Shown: positions 42,565 to 51,420 of the stretch, in pieces
Position numbering within the stretch: the first letter of the stretch is position 1
How the letters are laid out: every line of letters starts with the position of its first letter
Made by a program: the position numbers and the translations under genes
NCBI GenBank assembly: GCA_958295815.1
Contig: OY282374.1
Location: forward strand, 2,624,856-2,688,855
Length of the DNA: 64,000 nt
Source: Candidatus Poribacteria bacterium
GTDB taxonomy: Bacteria > Poribacteria > WGA-4E > WGA-3G
Direction of reading: 5' to 3'
The notes under the pieces: model-generated
The model's database searches: none
What the model saw: the letters and a program-made list of their open reading frames with translations, nothing else
What the model was told of the DNA's origin: nothing

Positions 42565-44379
42565 ATGGATCACCATATCAAAATTCAATTTTTTTTGTCT
42601 ATATGTCTAATTATCTGCTTCATAAATCATGCTGTTGCACAAGTCGACACTGAAACACCGATTGCAGATTACATCTTTGAGACCATCGAAGTCCCTGGTG
42701 TTGATTTTCTGGAAGTGTCTGCCAGTAATGACTTCGGGGATTATGCAGGGAACACTCGGAGCCCTGATGGCGAAAAGACTATCGGCTTCACATTGATAGA
42801 CGGTGTTTTCACTACGTACGATTTTCCAGATTCCCTGAATACCTATTTCTATGCACTCGATAACGCTGGAAAAGCAGCCGGACACTACAAAGATACAGAT
42901 GAACTTTACCACGGTGTCATCATGGAAGATGGGGAACTCACGCAATACGATTTTCCCGGTGCCACACAAACCTTCATCTACGGACTTAGTGATGAAACAG
43001 GGGCACTGAGCGGCAATATTGTTGATGAAACAGGAGTCACCCACGCCTTCTCAGGAGATCTGTCAATTACGTTCCCCGGAGCAGTAGCAACTTATGGGGA
43101 CTTTGTCAACGCTGCAGGTGCTGTCGTCGGCAGCTACGTGGATGCCGATGGAATGCCTCATGGGTTCATACGTAACCCTGACGGTAGTTTCACCAGTATT
43201 GACCTTCCAACAATGCCGAATCTTGAATTCCTATTTGTGAACACCATCACCGATCTCGGTGTTATCGGCTTCAGAGCCAAAGCTGTAAATGATATTCTGC
43301 GGTCTTATCTCCTCATGCCAAATGGCATTCTCTATGAAGTGCTGTTCCCCGGCAGTATTAGCACAGTCGTCCGAAATGTTAATCAGAATGGAAGTATTAT
43401 CGGTTATTATGACTTGGCAGACGGACGTAGGCACGGTTTCGTCGGTAGACCGACACCACACCCCGATGAAGAAGATTTCGGCAGTACTTTCTCTATGCAC
43501 CTCTCTAAAGGTTTGAACATGATGTCTGTGCCGTTGAAACCGACTGTCCATACGACAGCAGGCTCACTTGCAGTAAAGATCGGCGCGACAACGGTCATTA
43601 CGATTGATGCCGCAAACCAGCAGTTCGTCGCTTGGACACCAAATGCACCTGACGACGGATTCCCAATCGAAGGCGCGAAGGGATATATCGTTAATCTACC
43701 AAAGGCACGCGATGTCGTTTTCACTGGAACCAGATGGACAAATGAGCCACAAGTTGCTCCGGCACCAACTATAACCCGTTATCAGACATGGGCGTTCGTT
43801 GTTAGTGGGTATTTAGAAGGTAGACAGCACCTTGACGGTTATCTCGTCACAGTCCAAAATCTCCGAACAGGTACCGTGATGAAAACTCGGGTGCGCGGTA
43901 ATTACTTCGCTGCTGCAAGTGTTGATCTCAACTATCGCAGCGTCGTTGAAGTCGGCGATATACTGGAATTAACCGTGACTGACTCTCACGGAAACATAGT
44001 GTCAGAAACATTCAATTTCACTCTGGATTCCGCCGACCTTGCAAACGCTGTTCTAAACGTGGCAATTGACGGCATCGGCATACCAAAACAGAGTCTCCTA
44101 TTGCAGAACTATCCGAATCCGTTCAACCCTGAGACGTGGATTCCATATCGTCTTGCTGAAGCGGGTCCTGTATCATTATCCATCTACGATACAACCGGTA
44201 CACTTGTCCGTACGCTCTCGCTTGGGTACCAGTCAGCTGGTTTCTATCAAAATCAGAGTCTGGCTGCCTATTGGGACGGACATAATGCATTGGGCGAACC
44301 CGTGGCAAGTGGTGTCTATTTTTACCAATTAGTAACGCCATCTTTTCAACAAACGCGGCGAATGCTTATTTTGAAATAG
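42565..44379 (+). CDS. HAF-repeat secreted protein 4 (single HAF domain)
   Basis: A 604-residue member. The signal peptide (MDHHIKIQFFLSICLIICFI) ends before HAVAQVD. It has only one HAF domain (about 33-300), then the GLNMMSVPLKP and AWAFVVSGYLEGRQHLDGYL region and the C-terminal NYPNPFNPETWIPYRL domain ending RRMLILK. It is more divergent than genes 1-3, so it may be the older type from which two-domain copies arose, or a shortened one. AAGGA lies before ATG 42565. Confidence 0.83.
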   Translation: MDHHIKIQFFLSICLIICFINHAVAQVDTETPIADYIFETIEVPGVDFLEVSASNDFGDYAGNTRSPDGEKTIGFTLIDGVFTTYDFPDSLNTYFYALDNAGKAAGHYKDTDELYHGVIMEDGELTQYDFPGATQTFIYGLSDETGALSGNIVDETGVTHAFSGDLSITFPGAVATYGDFVNAAGAVVGSYVDADGMPHGFIRNPDGSFTSIDLPTMPNLEFLFVNTITDLGVIGFRAKAVNDILRSYLLMPNGILYEVLFPGSISTVVRNVNQNGSIIGYYDLADGRRHGFVGRPTPHPDEEDFGSTFSMHLSKGLNMMSVPLKPTVHTTAGSLAVKIGATTVITIDAANQQFVAWTPNAPDDGFPIEGAKGYIVNLPKARDVVFTGTRWTNEPQVAPAPTITRYQTWAFVVSGYLEGRQHLDGYLVTVQNLRTGTVMKTRVRGNYFAAASVDLNYRSVVEVGDILELTVTDSHGNIVSETFNFTLDSADLANAVLNVAIDGIGIPKQSLLLQNYPNPFNPETWIPYRLAEAGPVSLSIYDTTGTLVRTLSLGYQSAGFYQNQSLAAYWDGHNALGEPVASGVYFYQLVTPSFQQTRRMLILK

Positions 44380-44393
44380 TAGGGTCTTAAAGT

Positions 44394-44430
44394 CCCCCTG
44401 ATAAGGGGCGGGGAATGCCATGAGGCATTC
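44394..44430 (+). terminator. Paired stem-loops after HAF gene 4
   Basis: CCCC-TGATAA-GGGG (about 44395-44408) and GAATGCC-ATGA-GGCATTC (44413-44430, perfect 7-bp stem) follow the stop by 14-33 nt. No T-run. Confidence 0.45.
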
Positions 44431-44499
44431 ATACCGTTGATTCTTTAGAGGGTTAAATACAAACCTCGCCTCTTAAACACCCCAGATAATACGCAAACA

Positions 44500-45606
44500 A
44501 TGCAGTATCAATGTGCTACATGCAACAACACATATCAAATTTCGGCATTGCGCTATAAGTGCGACTGCGGAAATGCGCTAAGTCTCGTTTGGGACGCAAA
44601 TATCTGTCCAAACCCACAAGTCCCAGCGGCGATGTCACTCTGGCGATACCGTGAAGCACTGCCGATTGACGCAGAGACAAAACTGGTCACGCTCGGTGAA
44701 GGGATGACACCTCTCGTTCCGCTTGACGCTGATGCTCCTGAACATCTCGTGAAATTGGACTACCTTTGCCCAACGGGTTCCTATAAGGATCGAGGTGCGT
44801 CTGTCCTGCTCACACATCTAAAAGCACTTGGGGTCGAAACCGTCGTTGAAGATTCATCAGGCAATGCTGGAGCTGCAATAGCTGCATACAGCGCGAGGGC
44901 AGGTATCCGATGCACCATCTACTGTCCAGAATCTACTTCCAAAGGCAAATTAAAGCAGATTTCCGCATACGGTGCTGAGTTGAAACTCGTGCCGGGAAAC
45001 CGCATGGCAACAACAGAGGCAGTGAAACTCGCTGCAGAGACAACATGTTATGCCTCACACAATTGGCACCCGTTTTTCTTAGAAGGCACAAAGACCCTGG
45101 CGTATGAGATCGTTGAACAACTCGGATGGCGCGCCCCTACACACGTCATCTGTCCCGTTGGATTTGGAAGCATCTATTTAGGGCTTTTCATCGGATTTCG
45201 TGAACTGCAAGCACAAGGGCTCATCGAAAACACGCCTCGACTCCTCGGCGTTCAGCCCGATGTTTGTTGTCCAATCTATAACGCAGACCTTGAGAACACA
45301 AAATCTCTGTCAAGAATGAAACAGACAGGGGAAACACTTGCCGAAGGCATCACTGCCGAACTCCCCATCCGAGGAGACACCATTTTGGAGGCACTCCGTT
45401 CCACAAACGGCGCATTTACGACAGTCAACGATGCTGACATCGAATCGGGTATAAAAACGCTTGCGACCAAAGGGATTTATGTTGAACCTACATCGGCTGT
45501 CGTTATCAAAGCATATCAAAAGTTCCAACAGGCGAATATTATCCAACAAGGCGATTTAACCGTCTCTATTCTCACAGGCATCGGTTTAAAAGCAAGTAAA
45601 GTCTAA
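44500..45606 (+). CDS. thrC: Threonine synthase
   Basis: A 368-residue PLP enzyme that converts O-phosphohomoserine to threonine. An N-terminal zinc-ribbon-like segment (Cys5, Cys8, Cys21, Cys23) precedes the catalytic domain. The PLP lysine is Lys96 (PTGSYKDRGAS), and the phosphate-binding and closing segments include EDSSGNAGAAIAAYSARAG and ICPVGFGSIYLGL. This is the shorter bacterial class. No clear Shine-Dalgarno precedes ATG 44500. It completes, with lysC at 2.4 kb, part of the aspartate pathway, but the two are 40 kb apart. A related cysteate or diaminopropionate-type enzyme is a minor alternative. Confidence 0.85.
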   Translation: MQYQCATCNNTYQISALRYKCDCGNALSLVWDANICPNPQVPAAMSLWRYREALPIDAETKLVTLGEGMTPLVPLDADAPEHLVKLDYLCPTGSYKDRGASVLLTHLKALGVETVVEDSSGNAGAAIAAYSARAGIRCTIYCPESTSKGKLKQISAYGAELKLVPGNRMATTEAVKLAAETTCYASHNWHPFFLEGTKTLAYEIVEQLGWRAPTHVICPVGFGSIYLGLFIGFRELQAQGLIENTPRLLGVQPDVCCPIYNADLENTKSLSRMKQTGETLAEGITAELPIRGDTILEALRSTNGAFTTVNDADIESGIKTLATKGIYVEPTSAVVIKAYQKFQQANIIQQGDLTVSILTGIGLKASKV

Positions 45607-45645
45607 TTAATTCTAAAATCCACCATAAATCCAACGAGTAAAAAA

Positions 45646-46974
45646 ATGATGCGAGAAAATAGACCTGACTTCATCCGATTCATTTTGGTATGTGTGCTTA
45701 TTGCGCTCTTCATTTTGGTAATCGGAGCACTACGCGCACGAGAGCAGCCCTTTTTCCGCATTGGTGCCACCAACGACCCAAAACGAGAAACGCTTCCTGA
45801 CACCGTCAAACGGCGCGATGTCCTTCAAAGCAATAAATGGCCCGATGGGTTTCGCCTATTCCGCTACTGGTGGACAGGTGGTGCAGCTGTCTACGTTGCA
45901 GAAATGGATCGCACAGCGAAGGGTCTCCAATTTGACATCGAACTCGCTAATACCCAGATCTTGGGACGCGAGACAATCTCCAGAGCGACACGGCGACTCA
46001 TCGATAAAGAAGTGTTGCCGCTTGCAGGGGTCAACGGTAGTTTCGGCATCCGAGAGGACAATCGCGGTCGCGGCGGTATGATATTTAATCTTCATATCCA
46101 AAACGGTGAACTCGTGAGCATCCCGATACGGCTGGATAGATGGGGCTACTCACCGCCATCCCCGTGGGGTGAGACCAGCTTTGGTGTGACCCCAGATGGC
46201 GAGTTCCTCATGGACGCTGTTCAGTTAAACGGCACACTTCGTATCGACAATGGAACCTCCGACACACTGGTAATCGATGCAGTTAATCAAATCTGCGATT
46301 CTTTGTGTCCCGTGGTTGTATTTACGCCGCGTTTTGGGAAAAGGACGTTAACACGCCGGTGTTATGAGTTCACGCTGAAAAAAATCCAGCTTCCACTCAC
46401 TGGAAAATATACAAGTAGATTTGTTGTTACTGCTGTAAACTCGCGCGGCAATAGCACTATTCCGTCCGACGGTATTGTTCTTTCGATCGAACCGCGCTTG
46501 GCACGCGACTGGGCAAATAAACTTACCAAATCCACGACCGGTACATTGGAAATTGCCTTGACACCTAATAAATGGCAGCACGTCCAGCAGGGGGTGGGCG
46601 GAAACCTACGGCTTGTGCGGGATGGCAAGGTTGAACCCGAACTCACCGCGTTTGGAAAGTCACGGGGTGGTAGTTCTTACAGACATCGAAATGGAGCGTC
46701 TCGGCATCCTCGCAGTGCTTTAGGATTCAACGACGAAAAACTTTTTCTCATTGCTATTGATGGTAGGCAACACGGATACAGCATGGGGATGACACTCTAT
46801 GAAATGGGAGTATTCTTCAGTGAACTCGGTATCAAACACGCTATCAACTTCGACGGTGGAAGCTCCTCGACGCTATGGGCATTGGGAAGAGTTGCGAATA
46901 GCCCCGCGCACGGTTATGAACGTCGTATCTTCAATGTTGCGATGATCCGCGCCAGAGACAACAACTCAAAATGA
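45646..46974 (+). CDS. Membrane-anchored phosphodiester glycosidase (NAGPA)-family protein
   Basis: A 442-residue protein with one N-terminal membrane helix (about 10-30, FILVCVLIALFILVIGAL) and a large outer domain. Conserved elements of the phosphodiester glycosidase family are LAGVNGSFG, ALGFNDEKLFLIAIDGRQ and INFDGGSSSTLWALG near the end (NAGPA-type DGG motif). These hydrolases uncover mannose-6-phosphate in animals; in bacteria they act on exopolysaccharide or cell-wall sugars. The next gene overlaps by 4 bp (ATGA), so they are coupled. Confidence 0.78.
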   Translation: MMRENRPDFIRFILVCVLIALFILVIGALRAREQPFFRIGATNDPKRETLPDTVKRRDVLQSNKWPDGFRLFRYWWTGGAAVYVAEMDRTAKGLQFDIELANTQILGRETISRATRRLIDKEVLPLAGVNGSFGIREDNRGRGGMIFNLHIQNGELVSIPIRLDRWGYSPPSPWGETSFGVTPDGEFLMDAVQLNGTLRIDNGTSDTLVIDAVNQICDSLCPVVVFTPRFGKRTLTRRCYEFTLKKIQLPLTGKYTSRFVVTAVNSRGNSTIPSDGIVLSIEPRLARDWANKLTKSTTGTLEIALTPNKWQHVQQGVGGNLRLVRDGKVEPELTAFGKSRGGSSYRHRNGASRHPRSALGFNDEKLFLIAIDGRQHGYSMGMTLYEMGVFFSELGIKHAINFDGGSSSTLWALGRVANSPAHGYERRIFNVAMIRARDNNSK

Positions 46975-47366
46975 AACCACGACCCTATCTTCTCGTCCTC
47001 ATCTTTTTAATGCTTGCGTGTTCAAACAGAAATACACCGCGGGCTGTCAGCGAAGATTTCATCTACAACTATTACCAGCACGCCGACCAAGCCGCATCAC
47101 TGCAACTCAGCCATGGTCTTGCCGCAGAAAAATTGGAAGATGAGATTGCCCGCGTGCGTGAAGTCCGGGGACCCGGGGAACAGATCGAGGAGATGCCGAA
47201 AATTGAATACGAACTCATCGGCACAGAAGAAGAACCGACACACGTCCTATTCAACTATAGGCTCACCATCGAGATCCGAGGCGCGACAACGCACACACGA
47301 AACATCGTTATTAACACCGAACAGATCGATGGACAATGGAAAGTCGTCAACTTTGATGAATATTAA
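46971..47366 (+). CDS. Small lipoprotein
   Basis: A 131-residue protein with a lipoprotein signal (LLVLIFLMLACSN, lipid Cys in LMLAC). The remainder resembles small NTF2-like or DUF4878-type domains (VSEDFIYNYYQHADQAASLQ; IGTEEEPTHVLFNYRLTIEI; QIDGQWKVVNFDEY). The start codon overlaps the stop of the preceding glycosidase-like gene by 4 bp (ATGA). Function unknown; perhaps a partner of that protein at the envelope. Confidence 0.7.
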   Translation: MKPRPYLLVLIFLMLACSNRNTPRAVSEDFIYNYYQHADQAASLQLSHGLAAEKLEDEIARVREVRGPGEQIEEMPKIEYELIGTEEEPTHVLFNYRLTIEIRGATTHTRNIVINTEQIDGQWKVVNFDEY

Positions 47367-47368
47367 CG

Positions 47369-47395
47369 GGACCGATGTGTAATTATCATTGGTCC
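47369..47395 (+). terminator. Stem-loop after the small lipoprotein gene
   Basis: GGACCGATG (47369-47377) pairs with CATTGGTCC (47387-47395), one G-T pair, with a 9-nt loop, 2 nt after the stop. It isolates the toxin-antitoxin promoter downstream. Confidence 0.55.
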
Positions 47396-47413
47396 TTCTG
47401 GTCACCGAGATCC

Positions 47414-47442
47414 TTGACAGTTTACACCCATTTGGCTATAAT
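47414..47442 (+). promoter_or_regulatory. Consensus sigma-70 promoter for the toxin-antitoxin pair
   Basis: TTGACA (47414-47419), exactly 17 nt, TATAAT (47437-47442): a match to consensus at all twelve positions. The ATG is 5 nt past the -10, so transcription would begin at about the start codon, giving a leaderless mRNA. Confidence 0.8.
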
Positions 47443-47447
47443 ATAGT

Positions 47448-47813
47448 ATGGATCATGAGAGACTGAACTTAAGAGAAGTTATATGGGTTAGGGATTCTAA
47501 GGTAAAACTGAAGGAGTTTCCACAGTCCGTTCAGAAAGATATAGGAGACGCTCTGTTTATTGCACAAGCTGGAAACATGTCTCCAGAGGCTAAACCACTT
47601 AAGGGTGTTGGCTCAGGTGTTTTCGAGATACGCGGGGATTATCGGACGAACACTTATCGCACGGTGTATGCAGTGAAAATTGGAGAAAGAGTGTATGTGC
47701 TGCACTGTTTTCAAAAAAAATCAAGAAGCGGCATTAAAACCCCCAAGAAAGAGATAGACCTTATCAAAAGACGCCTAAAGATGGCACAGGAACAGGAGAA
47801 AAATTATGAGTGA
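47448..47813 (+). CDS. RelE/HigB-like toxin
   Basis: A 121-residue toxin of the phage-derived Gp49/HigB-like branch of the RelE fold. Characteristic strings are FPQSVQKDIGDALFIAQAG, AKPLKGVGSGVFEIRGDYRT, TYRTVYAVKIGERVYVLHCF and KKSRSGIKTPKKEIDLIKRR. Such toxins cut mRNA on the ribosome. Toxin first, antitoxin second, with an 8-bp overlap, is the higBA order. The predicted transcript starts at its ATG, so it has no leader. Acts in the cytoplasm. Confidence 0.88.
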   Translation: MDHERLNLREVIWVRDSKVKLKEFPQSVQKDIGDALFIAQAGNMSPEAKPLKGVGSGVFEIRGDYRTNTYRTVYAVKIGERVYVLHCFQKKSRSGIKTPKKEIDLIKRRLKMAQEQEKNYE

Positions 47814-48129
47814 GAAGATTAAATTTGAAAAGGGTTCAGGCAATGTCTTTAAGGATTTAGAGTTACCGGACGCGGGGGAACTGTATCTCAAGGCAAAACT
47901 TGGATTTGCCGTATTTCAGATTATAGAAGATCGGAAGCTAACCCAAACTGAAGCAGCGAAAATTCTCGGAGTGGAGAAGTCTGCAATCTCACAACTAAAA
48001 AAAGGCAAGTTTAATCATTATAATGTGGAACAGCTGTTGATGTTTCTGAATCGACTGAACCGCGATGTTGAGATTCGCATTACGCCCTCAGAAGATAGAG
48101 AGGGACAACAGCGGGTTGTTACTATTTAG
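47806..48129 (+). CDS. XRE-family antitoxin (HigA-like)
   Basis: A 107-residue helix-turn-helix protein (KLTQTEAAKILGVEKSAISQ is the HTH, about 45-65) with an acidic N-terminal arm. It would bind and neutralise the toxin and repress the promoter at 47414. Start ATG 47806, overlapping the toxin stop by 8 bp, with AGGAG upstream inside the toxin gene. The region 48130-48306 after it has no gene. Confidence 0.88.
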   Translation: MSEKIKFEKGSGNVFKDLELPDAGELYLKAKLGFAVFQIIEDRKLTQTEAAKILGVEKSAISQLKKGKFNHYNVEQLLMFLNRLNRDVEIRITPSEDREGQQRVVTI

Positions 48130-48306
48130 TTCAAAAAATATCTACAACCGATGAAAAGAATATCAGACTATAAACCAGTTCATACCTATAAAATCAGCGA
48201 AAAATCATAGTCATTATTCTATGCTATATCCGCTCTGCTCACCAGTTAATACCACTCCAACTTCTCCCAAATTAGGCTTCCCGTTTAAATTCTCTGGAGA
48301 CTCACA

Positions 48307-49410
48307 ATGAAAACCGGAAAAGTTGCTGTCTTTACACAAGCACACACACCAATGGAATTCCGTGAATATCCGATTCCATCTGTTACACCCGATGACATAC
48401 TCGTCCGAATCGGTATGGCGAATATCTGTGGTTCTGACTTACACTTCTGGCGCGGACACGGACCCAAAATCGAGGGCGGTATCCCGCAAGTGCTTGGGCA
48501 CGAAATGATCGGCACGATTGAAGCGATGGGACGCAACATAACAATGGATAGCACCGGACAACCACTCGCTGAAGGCGATCGGATCGCCTATTCCTATTAC
48601 AAGCCGTGCCAACACTGCTGGATGTGTCTCAATGGAAAACCAGGATGTCCGAACCGCTATCGAGATTGGCTGGGTGTATCGAGCGAGCAGCCACCCCACT
48701 TCCACGGGGCTTATGGCGAATACTACTACATGAAACCCGGACATTGGATTTTTAAGGTCCCTGATGAACTCCCAGACGCGCTCGTGTCTCCGATCAACTG
48801 TGCCTTGTCTGAGGTTATTTACGGACTCAACCAGATTGGTATCACGCTCGGCGATACCGTTGTTATCCAAGGCGCAGGTGGACTCGGACTCTACGCGACA
48901 GCGATTGCGAAAGAAATGGGAGCAGGAAAAATCATCGTGCTTGACCGTTTACCCGCACGTCTTGCGCTTTCTAAGGAATTCGGTGCCGATGAAACCCTCA
49001 ACGTCGATGAAATTGATATGAACTCACGCGTCGAATATGTACTCGACCAAACTGGTGGTATCGGTGCGGATCTCGTTGCTGAATTCGTTGGTTCCCCGCG
49101 TGTTCTTGCTGAAGGCATAGAAATGTTACGATGGGGTGGACGCTATCTCTGGATCGGTAACATCAACCTCGGATTCCCAACTGAGATTGATCCGGGAAAC
49201 ATTGTTCGTTGTAGCAAAGCGATCCGTGGCATCATCGTTTACGAACCGTGGGTTATCCCGCGTGCGTTGGATCTCTTAACGCGTACACGAGACAAGTACC
49301 CGTTCCATAAGATTATTTCCAATACCTTCCCGTTTAGCGACATTAACGAAGCCTTCTCTTACGCCGATAGCGGGGAGGCAATCAGAGTCGGGCTCGAATT
49401 TGAAAAATAA
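48307..49410 (+). CDS. Zinc-dependent alcohol dehydrogenase-like protein (MDR family)
   Basis: A 367-residue medium-chain dehydrogenase. Catalytic zinc region: Cys in NICGSDLHFWRGHG and His-Glu in VLGHEMIGTIE. Structural zinc site: four Cys in PCQHCWMCLNGKPGCPNRY. NAD-binding Gly motif: IQGAGGLGLYATAIAKEMGA. Substrates of this branch include sorbitol, threonine and other polyols. GGAGA lies 6 nt before ATG 48307. The next gene (hemW) overlaps its end by 11 nt. Substrate not identifiable. Confidence 0.87.
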   Translation: MKTGKVAVFTQAHTPMEFREYPIPSVTPDDILVRIGMANICGSDLHFWRGHGPKIEGGIPQVLGHEMIGTIEAMGRNITMDSTGQPLAEGDRIAYSYYKPCQHCWMCLNGKPGCPNRYRDWLGVSSEQPPHFHGAYGEYYYMKPGHWIFKVPDELPDALVSPINCALSEVIYGLNQIGITLGDTVVIQGAGGLGLYATAIAKEMGAGKIIVLDRLPARLALSKEFGADETLNVDEIDMNSRVEYVLDQTGGIGADLVAEFVGSPRVLAEGIEMLRWGGRYLWIGNINLGFPTEIDPGNIVRCSKAIRGIIVYEPWVIPRALDLLTRTRDKYPFHKIISNTFPFSDINEAFSYADSGEAIRVGLEFEK

Positions 49411-50536
49411 AACCGCTTCTTCAGCTTATATTCATATCCCATTCTGCGCGACAAAGTGCTATTACTGCGCCTTCAATACATACACCTTCCATAAAGAACA
49501 AGCAGACACATACTTACAAGCACTCCGAACGGAAATGGAACTATACGCCTCGGAAACCGATTCGCTACAAACGATTTTCATCGGTGGTGGCACACCCTCC
49601 ATCCTCTCTGCGAACGCTTTGACACAACTGTTTGCTGATATACACCGTAACTTCACCGTACATCCAGAAGCTGAAATCACCGTCGAGTGTAATCCGGGAA
49701 CCGTTGATAGTGAAAAACTTAGCGTCCTGCGGGATAGTGGCGTGAATCGTCTCAGTTTCGGGCTGCAGGCGATGCAGGACGAAACATTGAAGCAGTTAGG
49801 CAGAATTCACACAGTCTCAGAATTCCTGCACAGTTATCATCTCACACGCCAGCACGGTTTCGAGAATATCAACATCGACCTTATCTTCGCACTCCCTGAA
49901 CAAACTATGGAAGCGTGGTGCTACACACTAAACGAAGTCATCTCACTCGAACCCGAACATATTTCAGCCTACAACCTCGTTTTGGAAGAGGCAACTCCGT
50001 TTTACGAACAGTGGCAAGCCGGTAAGCTTCACCTCCCGCCAGAGGACACTGAAGCCGATATGTTCCAATACACAATTGAGACACTGACCTCGCACGGATA
50101 CTCCCACTACGAGATCTGCAACTACGCCAAGCCGGACCACTTTGCCAAACACAATCTCGTTTATTGGAACAACCAAGCCTGTATTGGACTCGGTGCAGGT
50201 GCATGTGGGTACATCAACGGTGTCCGTTACACTAACATTCGCGGCATAGCACCTTACATTGATGCACTCCGCCAACACGACAAACCCATCTCCGACACCG
50301 AATACCTAACAGGACATGCTGAAAAGGCTGAGACGCTCATGCTCGCACTCCGTAAACGAGAAGGGATTTCGCTTGAGAACTACCGAAAACGTTTCAGTGA
50401 AGAAATTGAAGTGGCATTTGGGGAAAACCTCAACAAATGGATCGGTTTACACTTGATAGAAGAGACGGATACACATCTGAAACTCACCGATCGCGGGCTC
50501 TTTTTGGCAAATGAAGTTTTTTTAGAATTGATGTAA
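49400..50536 (+). CDS. hemW: HemW-like radical SAM protein
   Basis: A 378-residue radical SAM protein. The [4Fe-4S] cysteines are Cys16, Cys20, Cys23 (FCATKCYYCAF). SAM-binding segments include TIFIGGGTPSILS and VNRLSFGLQAMQDETLKQLG. The C-terminal HemN-like domain follows (VYWNNQACIGLGAGACGYIN). HemW is a heme chaperone, distinct from the coproporphyrinogen oxidase HemN, which carries an extra Cys; the CxxxCxxC followed by Ala-Phe here favours HemW. The TTG start overlaps the dehydrogenase stop by 11 nt. Confidence 0.87.
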   Translation: MKNKTASSAYIHIPFCATKCYYCAFNTYTFHKEQADTYLQALRTEMELYASETDSLQTIFIGGGTPSILSANALTQLFADIHRNFTVHPEAEITVECNPGTVDSEKLSVLRDSGVNRLSFGLQAMQDETLKQLGRIHTVSEFLHSYHLTRQHGFENINIDLIFALPEQTMEAWCYTLNEVISLEPEHISAYNLVLEEATPFYEQWQAGKLHLPPEDTEADMFQYTIETLTSHGYSHYEICNYAKPDHFAKHNLVYWNNQACIGLGAGACGYINGVRYTNIRGIAPYIDALRQHDKPISDTEYLTGHAEKAETLMLALRKREGISLENYRKRFSEEIEVAFGENLNKWIGLHLIEETDTHLKLTDRGLFLANEVFLELM

Positions 50537-50562
50537 GATCTGAAGTCGGACTAAAAATTGCT

Positions 50563-50592
50563 TTGACGCTTCACGATAAAATGTGCTAATTT
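50563..50592 (+). promoter_or_regulatory. Possible promoter for truA
   Basis: TTGACG (50563-50568), 18-nt spacer, TAATTT (50587-50592), in the hemW-truA gap. Confidence 0.35.
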
Positions 50593-50649
50593 GTGTACGT
50601 CTTTATTCTCGAAATCACGTCAAAATACTAAGAAGTTGACGGAAACTTC

Positions 50650-51408
50650 ATGCGAAATATTAAACTCGTGCTTGAATACGACGGCACGAATTACCACGGA
50701 TGGCAGACGCAACCCAACTTGCCAACGATCCAAGACACAATTGAGGACGCCTTGGCGAAGCTAACCAAAACCCCGATACAGATCGTCGGGGCAGGTAGGA
50801 CAGATACGGGGGTCCACGCGGAGGGGCAGGTCGCCAACTTCCAAACGGATTCACAGATGCCGGTTGTGGCATTTCAGAAAGGACTCAACGCCACTTTGCC
50901 ACGGGATATCGTTGTCTGTTCGGCAACAGAAGTGCCCCCTGAATTTCACGCTCGTTTCAGTGCAACAAGTCGGCGGTACCGGTATACGATTCTAAATCGT
51001 GGATATCCGACCGCACTTTCTCGACAGACAAGCTACTTCTTTCCGACAGCAATCGATGCCTTACGATCAAATCAGGTCTGCCAAACTTTAGTTGGTAATC
51101 ACGATTTCTCCTCCTTTCAAAAGACTGGAAGCGACAGGATAAATCCTATCTGCGAAATTTACGAGGTATCTTGTTGGAAGACAGAACCTTATGTCTATTT
51201 TGAAATTGAAGCAGATGCGTTTCTGCGAGGAATGGTTCGTGCTATCGTCGGGACCATCTTGAAATGTATGAAGGACGCCGATGCCGACACCGAGCTGCAT
51301 CGCATTTTAGAAGCCAAAGATAGAGCCGCAGCAGGATCATCAGTGCCTGCGCATGGATTATCACTCATCCGAGTGGAATATGACAACGTCTCAGACCTTT
51401 TAAGTTAA
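50650..51408 (+). CDS. truA: tRNA pseudouridine(38-40) synthase
   Basis: A 252-residue pseudouridine synthase that modifies U38-U40 of tRNA anticodon arms. The catalytic Asp is Asp52 (GAGRTDTGVHAEGQVANF). Other family segments are YDGTNYHGWQTQ, FHARFSATSRRYRY and FLRGMVRAIVGTI. Length is normal. Start ATG 50650; the HD gene begins 12 nt after its stop and may be cotranscribed. Confidence 0.92.
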   Translation: MRNIKLVLEYDGTNYHGWQTQPNLPTIQDTIEDALAKLTKTPIQIVGAGRTDTGVHAEGQVANFQTDSQMPVVAFQKGLNATLPRDIVVCSATEVPPEFHARFSATSRRYRYTILNRGYPTALSRQTSYFFPTAIDALRSNQVCQTLVGNHDFSSFQKTGSDRINPICEIYEVSCWKTEPYVYFEIEADAFLRGMVRAIVGTILKCMKDADADTELHRILEAKDRAAAGSSVPAHGLSLIRVEYDNVSDLLS

Positions 51409-51420
51409 AAGGAGTTCTCC

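Noticed and set aside
33726..44379. Repeated DNA in the HAF genes as possible mobile element
   Set aside because: Repeats coincide with protein domains in frame and have no terminal inverted repeats; duplication explains them.
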